Of a stretch of 64,000 bases of DNA, positions 1 through 8,878 are shown in pieces. Positions within the stretch are counted from its first letter, which is position 1. The number at the start of each line of letters is the position of its first letter. Location: NCBI GenBank assembly GCA_039619475.1, contig CM077115.1, forward strand, positions 220,395,291 through 220,459,290, in the 5' to 3' direction. The translations under genes were made by a program, and so were the position numbers. The notes under the pieces were generated by a model. That model saw nothing but the letters and a program-made list of their open reading frames with translations. It had not been told where the DNA came from and ran no database searches. Origin of the DNA: Icerya purchasi. Its lineage: Eukaryota > Arthropoda > Insecta > Hemiptera > Monophlebidae.

Positions 1-501
1 TTTTCATTGATTGTTGGGTTCTACAAAAGATACCGTCGAGACTTATGGTAACTATTAAAATATGAAATATAAGTTTTTGATGTAATTTTATCAATACATG
101 TCTAGAAAATACTGCATCAATGGTAGTTCCGTACTTTGTCGTTGATTCATTTGGATTATTATTAATAATTGAAGTTCGATTTTTGAATAAATTCTATTAA
201 AGGCAAAGAATCATTTGATGCAAAATGGACACGTTGAAGTCTCCGGTTAATATCATTGGAAGTGTATGTAAATTTTCTTTTAATAACCTTGAACCATCGG
301 GAGTGAAAGGGAGAGTAATCTTCTATGTATAAATTTAATTATATTATGACCCATTTTGATTTGGAGAAATATAAATGGCGATAATTATTTATTTTCCATC
401 TTCCGTCTTACATTTAACAGTACATACATATATGATCCCCAACATCTGTTTGACCAAAATCTAATTGCGTAACACATTGTGTGTATCGACATATCAATAT
501 T
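1..501 (-). pseudogene. Helentron-type endonuclease relic, 3' part
   Basis: On the minus strand this reads as the C-terminal AP-like (EEP) endonuclease that follows the helicase in Helentrons. Visible in order: a CKTEDGK...IYISPNQ stretch, the catalytic MILTGDFNV motif (about 250), ESTTKYGTTIDAVFSRHV, and a following YISYFNSYHKS segment that needs a one-base frame change. Several in-frame stops are present, so it is dead. The window edge cuts the downstream end. It resembles the endonuclease at 36997-37749 but is a different, more decayed copy. The reading continues upstream at 1612-1830 once the Jockey insertion is removed. Confidence 0.75.
491..501. repeat. Target-site duplication, left copy (Jockey)
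   Basis: The 11-bp sequence atatcaatatt is directly followed by the T-run of the Jockey fragment. An identical copy lies at 1601-1611, on the other side of the insertion. Confidence 0.75.
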
Positions 502-1600
502 TTTTTTTTTTTTTTTTTTTTTTTACACGTATATTTCAGTACAATCTTATTATAGTAAATAAATTAGCACTACTTTTAAAACAGTGTTACAACTTAATCT
601 AACTAATTTGTAACATGAGCAGAGTAGAAACTATGTACAATTACATAACTCCTAATATACAGATATATACATAATCATACGCGCATATAAATACTCACAC
701 GCACGCACACCAAGTATATGCCCATATCCACAAAATACATACATACGAATATATTACAGAATAAATTAGGTGACTAGTTCATAAGGCTTTGTGCGCTTAA
801 GGCGCCTTAAGTCATCATCGGAAAGTAGCAGTTCTAAAGCCTCTAGATTTGGGTGACTGTGAAGTCGGTATTCGTGCGCTTCTGCAATATAACGTATGAC
901 TTCATCGATCCATGGAATATTTAAATCGGAATGTATTTCTTCGTTTCGTTGATACCAAAAAGCTCCAGTGATGTTTCGGAGACACTTATTTTGAGCGCGC
1001 TGAATAATCAACCGATTGGATGTCTTTGCACAGCCCCAGAGTTGAATACCATACATCCATATCGGTCTGATGATTTGACAATAAATCAAACGCTTATTAG
1101 ACAGATTGAGTTTAGAATAACGCCCAATCAGCCAACAAATCTGTCTTAATTTATGCATGGTTTGTTCCTTTTTCATTTTGACATGCGTCTTCCAATTCAG
1201 CCTGGAATCTAAATGCATACCCAGGTATTTAGCAGAGTCCGATCTCGGAATAGGAAGACGATCAAGATATATAGGACAGGTCTTAGATTTACGAAGCGTA
1301 AACATAACATGCACTGATTTTTCTTGATTAATCTTGATCTTCCAATCACATGTTCATTTGCTAATTTTTTCTACTGCATGTTGCAAGTTAGTCGTAGCCA
1401 ATTCTGGGGAATTGCCAACTGACAAGATGGCTGTGTCATCTGCAAAGGTAGCAGTAGTCGTCTTGGCTGTTGTTGGAATGTCAGCTGTATACAATAAATA
1501 CAGAGAAGGTCCTAAGACACTACCCTGTGGAACACCAGCCTGTATTGAATGAAATTTGGACTTTGCTTCTTCATAAGAAACTCTGAAGGATCTATCAGAG
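502..1600 (-). mobile_element. 5'-truncated Jockey-clade LINE, poly(A) end at 502
   Basis: The minus strand encodes the 3' third of a Jockey-type ORF2. SDRSFRV near 1590 leads into AGVPQGSVLGP, then the FADDTAIL catalytic motif, the thumb region (SAKYLGMHLDSRLNW) and the C-terminal YGIQLWGC...LRRLKR tail ending at 766. A frame change or stop lies near 1330-1360, where the upstream reading stops matching the frame of the long ORF at 766-1314. The T-run at 501-524 is the poly(A) tail. An 11-bp duplication (atatcaatatt) flanks it at 491-501 and 1601-1611, so the piece inserted, truncated, into a Helentron relic. It is a different subfamily from the longer Jockey at 26873-31804. Confidence 0.85.
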
Positions 1601-1611
1601 ATATCAATATT
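1601..1611. repeat. Target-site duplication, right copy (Jockey)
   Basis: Identical to 491-501. Joining the flanks at one copy restores a continuous Helentron endonuclease-like reading, which independently supports the boundary. Confidence 0.75.
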
Positions 1612-1830
1612 AGAAGAATATTTGACTTGTCGTTTCTAATAAGGTTAAACTGCAACCCCTCTAGCTCGAATGTTCTGGCTATTCAATTTCACGATGCAAT
1701 CGAAATTATATATGTCGATGATGTTATCGTCATCATTCGTCCACGTTTTCATTAAGATTAAAATGCGGCTTGCTTCAGTTTTCCTTTGACATCACTGACA
1801 TTCTCTCTCTATATATACTCGATGCCTTTC
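1601..1830 (-). pseudogene. Helentron-type endonuclease relic, 5' part
   Basis: This is the upstream half of the relic at the left edge, separated from it by an inserted Jockey fragment. Minus-strand reading gives ILILMKTWTNDDDNIID then FDCIVKLNSQNIRARGVAV. This lines up with the SETWIEND...IRSGGVAI region of the larger Helentron endonuclease in this window (about 37540-37660). Stops follow GVAV. Beyond about 1830 I see nothing recognisable. Confidence 0.65.
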
Positions 1831-2689
1831 TTCTATTCCCGATTCTTTATATGCATTTTTCATGTTTGATTAATTTTTGATATTTCAAGTTCTAATAAAT
1901 TTATTTTCTTTTTTTTTTTTGTATATAATATATATGCCTCAAAGTGGTATAAAACGCAATAGCATGCAACATAAATTTTAATTTAATATATTACTGGCTA
2001 GGTGTCTATTACGAATTTTTAGATGCATTAAGAACTGTATTAGTTATTCATAACGTTCACTCGCTCGCTCGTTATAAATCAGATGATGAAAGTTTGTACA
2101 ATTGCCGGTCAAAATCAAAAAAAAAAAAGAAACTTCAAAAAACTTAAAAAAACGATGAAACCAGGAAAAAAATAAAACACACACTCGCACGCTGAAAATT
2201 ATTCGAAAACCATATTATGCAGACACTTTTCATGTGGGTGCGCAAACAAGATCGTCGGATATATTTCGAATAGCCTTGGGACAATTTGGCGTCTTGTCAA
2301 ATGAAATTTTTTTCGGTAAATAAATTTCCATAAGCTCTTTTCCGGAATAAAGTTGTTTTACATGTATTTTTTGTTCCCCTCAAAATTATTGTTAATGTTA
2401 TTTTCTGAAATGTTTAACTGTTAACTATGTTCAAATTACGCGTGTTGTAAAGTTTCTATTATTTTTTTTCCACGATGTCAAATTCTTGCTTTTCATTTTC
2501 TTCCAGAACTTTTTTAAAGTACATTTTTTGGTGGAGTTTTTTGGGAAGGAGTGGGAGTTAACAGACAAGAGATGTGATGAACCATAATGGGCAAGAAAGG
2601 AACTCGTAGTTATTATTAAAAAAAAAAACAATTCTTGTAAGCGGAACTACCATACCCATCATTCCGATCAAATCTAATTACTTTATAAC
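1831..2689. other. No recognisable gene
   Basis: AT-rich DNA with short A and T runs. No reading frame here resembles a known protein on either strand. Confidence 0.5.
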
Positions 2690-4442
2690 CTCTGTGGCTT
2701 CTCTTCCTCTAAAGTCTTCGTCTTTATTCTTTGTTGATGACATCCTAATTTATGTCTTATCTCGTGATATTATATCAGCCAGTGAAGCACTTAATTCGTC
2801 TCTCTCTCTCTCTCTGCTGGGACATTCCCTATCCTCAATTAACATTTCTATTTCTCCTAATAAATCTTGTTATGTGGTATTTACTCGACGACCTTATAAC
2901 CCTGCTTCTGTCTACTTATCCCTAGCGAATACACACTCTTTCTCGTGTTAATTGTTTTTGTTATCTTGGTATCTTCCTGGATAATCGGTTATCCTTCTCC
3001 GAACACATCGATTTCTCTTCTTCAATTAAAAAAACTAAACTTCCTGAAGGCCCTATCTCCAAAACCAAATCCAGTGGTAATTTTTGTACCCTTATTTGTC
3101 TATATAAACCCATCATCCTCTCAAAATTTGATTACCGTTCATTTCTCTATAGTTGTGCTTCTAAGTCCTGACTCTTTAAATTAGATGTAATCCAAAATTC
3201 TTACTTTCGTCAATACCTGGGTGCTCTTAAATCCTCTCCAATTTCAGCAGTCCTTGCCGAATTTATTTAATACACACCACCCCTTTCTATTCGTATATAT
3301 CTTATTTGGGCTATCATTTTCTTTCTAAGCGTCTTCCACTCACGACTCTACTCTTATCCATTCCCATCTTTCGATTTTTAGGCATTTTTCTTCGGCTTAG
3401 TTCATTTCGTCCTTACACAATTTCCTTTGACAATCTTCCTTATTTCTCTTTTAATTTCGCCCAACTCTGTCGTCCTCCAAATATGTCTACTTTGTACTTT
3501 CCAAATTTCTTCTATACACCCTAATTAGACAGGAATTCCACAGTATTATCAATTATCAATTTCCTTCGTATGCAACCGTGTTTACAGATGGTTCGAAGAG
3601 GCCGGGTGGTATCGGTGCCTCTTTTATCCTTCCAGATTTTGACTTTTCAGAATCTTTTCGTCTGCCCCCTTTCTGCTCTACATTCATAAACGTACTAATG
3701 ACTATCCTATGTTCCATTATTTTCATTTCCTCCAATCACCTTTCCTCTAAATTCTTGATTATATCTGACCCCATGACCGCCCTTTAATTCATTCTCTCCG
3801 TTCTTTCTTCCCTTCACTCCATTTATATTGATATTTACTATGGGTTACTAGTCATTCGGGAATCTTCGGTAATAAAGCGGCGGACTCCTTGGCTCGGGTT
3901 GCTGCCTCTTCCCACTTATTTTTTTAAAAAGTTCCATCGTCTATTCATCTCAGATTATGGTATCGGATATTTACGTTTCCTCTTTCTCTAACAATTGTTC
4001 TTTTTATCTGTCTGATCGAACTAGTCTTCCTGTTAGTCCGTGGTTCTCTTTGTTTCCTTCACTTCGTCGTTCTCTTTTTGTCGCTGTTATTCGTCTGCGC
4101 TCTTAAGCCATACTTTATTATCTTTCTCTCTTTCGTTTTTCGTTGGTTGCCTTTCCATATTCTCCACTTAATCGAAGAGCGTGTTTACGATGCATTACGT
4201 GTTTATTAAGTGTTCGTCTCTTTCTGCTGAGTGTTCTGCTTTCTATTCCATTTTATTGATATTCGATCTACCTACTCCATATTACGCCTCTTATATTCTA
4301 TTTTTTCCCTCTCCACACGTTGTTCTTATTATTTGTTCCTTCCTCCTAACAACATTTGTCATCGTATGAAGATATAATTGACTCCTTCCTTTTCTAATTG
4401 TGTCTGGATAATGTTGAGCCCAAAAAAAAACAAAAAAAAAAA
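2690..4442 (+). mobile_element. Decayed family A LINE (RT thumb to RNase H)
   Basis: The plus strand is a broken copy of the same LINE family as 20341-24773. It starts at the RT active site, here SSLFFVDDILIY (FVDD rather than F/YADD). It continues through SSINISISPNKS, a CYLGIFLDNRLSF segment, and an RNase H stretch with VFTDGSK at about 3575 and HSGIFGNKAADSLARVA at about 3855. The frame changes many times. The 3' end reads gttgagccc followed by an A-rich tail (4421-4442), similar to the gagccc plus A-tail of the family A element at 20341. It cannot make protein. Confidence 0.75.
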
Positions 4443-4700
4443 CCATTAGGACAGAGAGGACAGTGAGTGAAGGAAATCAGGGAAAAGCGAAATCGGGAGA
4501 TAGACAGCTGAAAATGGCCACAATGCAGATAGACAACGGAAACAACATTAGAACGGCGAAATGAAGGATAAAGAAGAAACCGTGAATAGGAAAAAAGAGT
4601 AGGGTGAGCAGACAGATAAAAGGAATGACTGTCGGAAAAAAAGGAAGCGTAGGTGCCGGACCAATAAATACACATTAAAAACTAGTACTATTACAACTGA
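4443..4700 (-). mobile_element. Short family A LINE fragment, opposite strand
   Basis: The minus strand gives SFRRSNVVSVVYLHCGHFQL and then SRFRFSLISFTHCPLCPNG. This resembles the post-RNase H region of family A elements, where an arginine-rich SRSRFSLSSS stretch precedes a Cys/His segment. It lies head-on against the A-tail of the preceding copy. Boundaries are approximate. Confidence 0.5.
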
Positions 4701-4880
4701 AAAAATAAAATCAATAGTACCCTATCTAACGGAAGATAATTAATAGACGAAATAAGAATATGAGATAAAACATATAAAAGAAGACGGAAAAATAATTGGA
4801 AACGAATAATAAGCAAACAACGGTGAAATTGACTAAAGTCTGGTCCAGAAAAAAAAAAGGGACCAAATGTAGGGACAAAG
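4701..4880 (+). repeat. 3' end of an unidentified retroelement (AAAGTCTGGTCCAG-An)
   Basis: Positions 4835-4848 (aaagtctggtccag) are directly followed by ten A's, like a retroelement 3' terminus. Nearly the same terminus occurs inverted at 6716-6738. I see no coding sequence in front of it. Confidence 0.4.
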
Positions 4881-6525
4881 TTCAAAACTGCTGCCTTCGC
4901 TTGTGCATTGGAACGCTAAAATCTTCTCCTATTCCTGCTATCCTCTCTGAGTCTGCGATACAACCACTTTTTATCCGCAGATCGCAGCTTGGTTATAATT
5001 TTCTAATTAAACGTCTTTCTGCGTCCTCATTTAATCTTATCTCCTCCTATCTTGATACTATAAACCAACGGTGTTTTGTTCCTCATAAAACCCCGATCCT
5101 TTCTCTTGTAGCAGCTCGAGTCTCCAATTTTTCGCCCCATGTCTTTTCTTATTCCAAGCTTCCTTACTTTTCCCATGACTTCACCAGCATTTGGTAGACT
5201 ATTAATCTCTTCTCTCTCCCTCCAGACTAGCTCCGTCGCACATTCTGCAATCCAAGCCGAATTCCTCCACTTGCAGTCGATGGACCACATCTTGGACAAA
5301 TGCCAAATGCGGGCCCTGGAGGGCGGTTGGAACGAAATTAAAGAGCTATCAAGCCGCGCAAAGGAATGGCTAAAGAAACTGGATGTCGATGTATAGACAG
5401 ACACAGCGGATGTAACATACCCTACCTTAATTTTAACTTAATTTTGATTTGAATTTTAATGTAATAATTAACCTAAGTGCTGTTAAAGATACCCGAAGAC
5501 ATACGAATAATAATAATAATAACTTGCTTGATACATCCTTTCCTTCTCATCTAACATTCTTTTCACTGACGGTTCTAAATATGAGAACGGGGTGGGCGGC
5601 GCATTTACCTCCCCCTCACTGTTTCACTCTGAATCTTTCAAGCTCCCTTTCTTCTGTTCTATTTTCACAGCGGAGTCTATCTCCATTTTACGCGCAGTCT
5701 CGTTCATTCCATCCATAAGAGGGATGATCAGTAAATGTCTCATTGTCTCCGATTCCAAAAGTGTTCTTCAAGCTATTTCTTCTCCTCCTTCTCATGCCTC
5801 CAATTCTATTATTCTCTTAATTCGTTTTCTCATATCCAATCTACTCTCATCCCGCTTCATTACTATTATTGACCTTTTGTGGGTTCCTAGCCATTCTGGC
5901 ATCGAGAGCAAAGAGTTAGCGGATTTTTTAGCCTGTTCGGCCGCCCGCGATGGTCCTTTACTCTGTAATTTTCCTACCTCGGTCTTCCTTTCCTCAGCTA
6001 ATCATTCGCGACTATGATCAGACATCTATCCTTCTTTATTTTCTAATCCTGCCTCTCATTATCTTCAAATTCAGCCGGTTCCCTGTTCTCAGTCGTGGTT
6101 TCATTCCTCTCCTTAATAAAGGTTCTGCGATCGTTTCCTTAATCAGACTGCGTTTTAATCACTCCCTTTTACCCTCTTCACGTTCTCGTTTTTCCCTGTC
6201 CTCCTCTCCCGATTGTCCCCTTCACAGTTCCATCTCTCCTCTCATATGTGATGCGAAGCACATCTTTTTTGAATGCTCTGCCCTTGATTCTGAGCGCTCT
6301 GTTTTGTACTCTAAATTCTTAACACTGGGTCTTCCTGCTTTGTTCTTTCCTTTCCATCTCCAGATGATATAATCCCTGTACTTCAATCTTTCCTAAGCTC
6401 TATTTCTAATCTTTTCTCTATTTAACCCTTTCCATGATTTCTATAGTTGCTAGGTCAAAGCTGCTGGCGCGCCTAAAAGATAATATATAAAATAATATTA
6501 TTTTATATTTAAAAAAAAAAAAAAA
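4881..6525 (+). mobile_element. Decayed family A LINE (RT C-term and RNase H), split by 5190-5521
   Basis: Readable blocks start with CCLRLCIGTLKSSPIPAILS and FLIKRLSASS (4885-5185). After an insertion they resume at about 5555 with FTDGSKYENGVGGAF in two frames, then FTAESISILRA, CLIVSDSKSVLQ and WVPSHSGIESKELADFLA. These hold the RNase H acidic residues. A C-terminal Cys/His segment (DAKHIFFECSAL) follows at about 6250-6290. The A-run at 6511-6525 is the 3' tail. Stops and frameshifts occur throughout. The sequence closely parallels the minus-strand element at 20341-24773. Confidence 0.75.
5190..5521 (+). mobile_element. Inserted LINE 3' end with (AAT)n tail, protein family not recognised
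   Basis: This block interrupts the family A copy. It encodes a C-terminal protein end (FLHLQSMDHILDKCQM, then GGWNEIKELSSRAKEWLKK) with a stop at 5395. A roughly 110-bp 3' UTR ends in an (AAT)n repeat at 5505-5521. A short coding end, UTR and simple-repeat tail are typical of a 5'-truncated LINE insertion. I do not recognise the protein and found no clear target duplication. Confidence 0.5.
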
Positions 6526-6715
6526 AGACAGCTATTTTCTCTGTCAGCTCATTGATCCTTCAAGTACATACGCGTATTTATTCTTTTGTACAGTAATTAA
6601 CTTTAAACACCAATTTAAAACAATTATTTAATTTTTTATCAAATACCCCGACGCGTTTCGAAGACGAAGCTTCATGATCACACGAGAGTTATTATAATCA
6701 TTCTGCGGCTTTATC
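6526..6715. other. No recognisable gene
   Basis: A short AT-rich stretch between the family A poly(A) tail and the T-run at 6716. No coding signal is visible. Confidence 0.5.
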
Positions 6716-6860
6716 TTTTTTTTCCTGGTCCAGACTTTATTCGGCCGCTATTTACTATTTGTCTTTAACCGTTTTATTTATTTATCACTCGTGGACTATT
6801 TTTAATGATCTGCCGCGGCATTGCTTAATACACTGCGCTACAGCTAGTCCATTCAACAAG
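6716..6860 (-). repeat. Possible SINE or LINE 3' terminus
   Basis: On the minus strand the block ends aaagtctggaccagg followed by A's, matching the terminus at 4835-4858 on the other strand. About 80-110 bases upstream (minus sense) is gtagcgcagtgtattaagc, which resembles a tRNA-type box A. No convincing box B is visible. A tRNA-derived SINE is possible; a LINE 3' end is the alternative. Confidence 0.3.
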
Positions 6861-7600
6861 GAGATCGACATTTCGCTTTTTTTCTTTCTTTTTATTTCAA
6901 TTCCTTTTACATTTCTTCACTTTTTTCTTTAATGACCGCTAGAACTTTCTTCTTCCTATTATCATCGTAGGTAGCCCGGCAGGGTAGTCTAGAAGAGTTA
7001 AGGAGCTTGTGTCTATGAAAACGAAAACCAACCCCGTTCTCAGCTATATAGCTAATCTAAAATTGAATCAGATAACAGAGAAGTAGTGTAGAAAAATGAG
7101 GGTATCTGCGATATTTTTTGCAGACCCATTAAGTGCAGTACATTATGAAACGCTTAATTTCGCAATGCATGATACCTTACGAAGGGGCTATTAATTTTGG
7201 AAAGAAAAATTCATTAAATAATCAAGAAGTATATATGTATATATATATATATGTCAATGCGATGACTTTTATCAGTCTACGCTACTAAACAACTGGAATT
7301 TTTTTGCACTAGGATAATAAAAAGAACCACCGCCGATATTAAACTGCGCGTTTTTTAATTAGAAAACATTTTTATGTATTTTTTTTAGAATAATTAAAAA
7401 TTTTTCACATAGAGCAATTTAAATATAACCGAAATACTAAACAAACTTCGCAGTTATCGACATGTTTCACGCCAATAGCCCCGCTATTTCCTTATTTACA
7501 TAACCGCGAAGTTCATATAAAAATCCGTAACTTACTAGATGTTATTTTAAGAACTCTATATTACGCCAGTCGAATTGTGTTTTTATATCGTGTTTTTTTT
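6861..7600. other. Intergenic, no gene seen
   Basis: AT-rich, without recognisable coding sequence. It holds a short (TA)n near 7228-7252 and the inverted repeat at 7444-7513. Confidence 0.5.
7444..7513. repeat. Inverted repeat, 14-bp arms
   Basis: Arm aacttcgcagttat (7444-7457) pairs with ataaccgcgaagtt (7500-7513) at 13 of 14 positions. Inside the 42-base loop a smaller aatagc/gctatt pair is also present. It could be a small foldback element or a structured RNA; nothing decides between them. Confidence 0.5.
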
Positions 7601-8085
7601 TTTGCTCATTTTTCCAGGCAAAATCGACCAAATTAATAATCGTAAAAATTAACACAGCGGAACATGCATCGTCATCTAATTCCCGCCATACGGATTGAAA
7701 TGGAATATAAAAGCACTTTTTTTGCCTTTCTGCGTTTACTTCGCTACGGTTATTTCCGTATCAACGGATGTTTCTCTCTTTCCTTTCCTCCATTCCCTTA
7801 TTATTCCTTTCTAGATTGAATGCGGCTTAATTTTGTTTATTTTTTTGCTCATTTTTCCGGCAAAATCGACCAAATTAATAATCGTAGAAATTAACACAGC
7901 GGACCATGCATCGTCGTCTAATTCCCGCCATACGGATTGAAATGGAATATAAAATCACTTTTTTTGCCTTTCTGCGTTTACTTCGCTACGGTTATTTCCG
8001 TATCCTCTCTTTCTTTTCCTCCATTCCCTTATTATTCCTTTCTAGATTGAATGCGGCGTAATTTTGTTTATTTTTTTTTGCAATT
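7601..8085. repeat. Tandem duplication, about 243-bp unit
   Basis: The block starting tttgctcatttttcc at 7601 recurs at 7844. The two units match almost base for base through the gcaaaatcgaccaaattaat, cgccatacggattgaaatgg and ttcgctacggttatttccgt segments. The second unit has lost about 12 bases (caacggatgttt) and carries scattered substitutions. It is non-coding and lies downstream of the insulin-like gene. Confidence 0.9.
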
Positions 8086-8544
8086 GCGTTCTCGATAATC
8101 TTTTCGTCTACACATTATTATACAGGAATTTTCATTTTCTCTGCTATTATCTGCAACACAGAATTTTCGCTCCCATCGCTCGTCTGTGTGTTGTAGCGTG
8201 TCGTTTCGTCGATTTTCCATTAGATTTGATTCAGCAAATAATTTAGCTCAGCCACTCCGCCCTGCTTTTATGGAATATTTCAAGATTGCAGAGTCATCGG
8301 ACATTTCATTTTGGATTCATTTTCGAATGGAACAGTTAATGTCGATTTTGATTTGATTTTATTTGTTTCGAAATGAAAAATAAAAATACAAAAAAAAAAA
8401 AAACAACAACAAAAAAAACAAGAAAAAAGAGGAATGGTAAGTAGCGATCATTCGACTGAAAGTTTGAGTGCGTCAGGAGACTTTTAAAGGTTACGGATAA
8501 GAGAAAATAAGAACCACGTGTTGGCCGTAATTTTAAATTACTCG

Positions 8545-8550
8545 TTTATT
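8545..8550 (-). promoter_or_regulatory. Poly(A) signal of the insulin-like gene
   Basis: AATAAA on the minus strand, about 108 bases after the stop codon. It is the first canonical signal downstream. Confidence 0.6.
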
Positions 8551-8657
8551 TCGATCAGACAGATTACAAATAGTACATACATGCACGCGTAAATATCGAA
8601 TATTATTACATAATAGAGATAGTTGAGAATAGCGAGAACGATATCGGAGTATTCGGA

Positions 8658-8878
8658 TTAATCGCCGCTTGACCCGCAGTATCCTTTCATTTCATCGTAT
8701 GTGCATGGCTTTTTGCAGCATTCGTTCGTCACGTATACCCGTTCCGGTTCACGTTTGAAACGCAACGGCTTCATCGCTGCCGAAGTCTTTCTCAACAAAA
8801 ACGGGTACATAACCGGCATTTCGCTGTCCCGCGATTCGTACTTGACCAGTCGCTCCAGATCATCGATTCCCTTTATCG
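8658..8878 (-). CDS. Insulin-like peptide, coding exon 2 (connecting peptide and A chain)
   Basis: The exon begins after the acceptor tttctcag and restores the frame with an Ala codon split across the junction. It encodes the connecting peptide (IKGIDDLERLVKYESRD...), the RFKR cleavage site, the four-cysteine A chain, a short GSSGD tail, and a TAA stop. Confidence 0.88.

Noticed and set aside
1640..1690. EGLQFNLIRN on the minus strand, looking like the HEGLxFKL block of Jockey RT and suggesting the Jockey piece extends past 1600
   Set aside because: The same bases in another frame continue the Helentron endonuclease (NIRARGVAV), and the 11-bp duplication ends at 1611, so the similarity is taken as chance.
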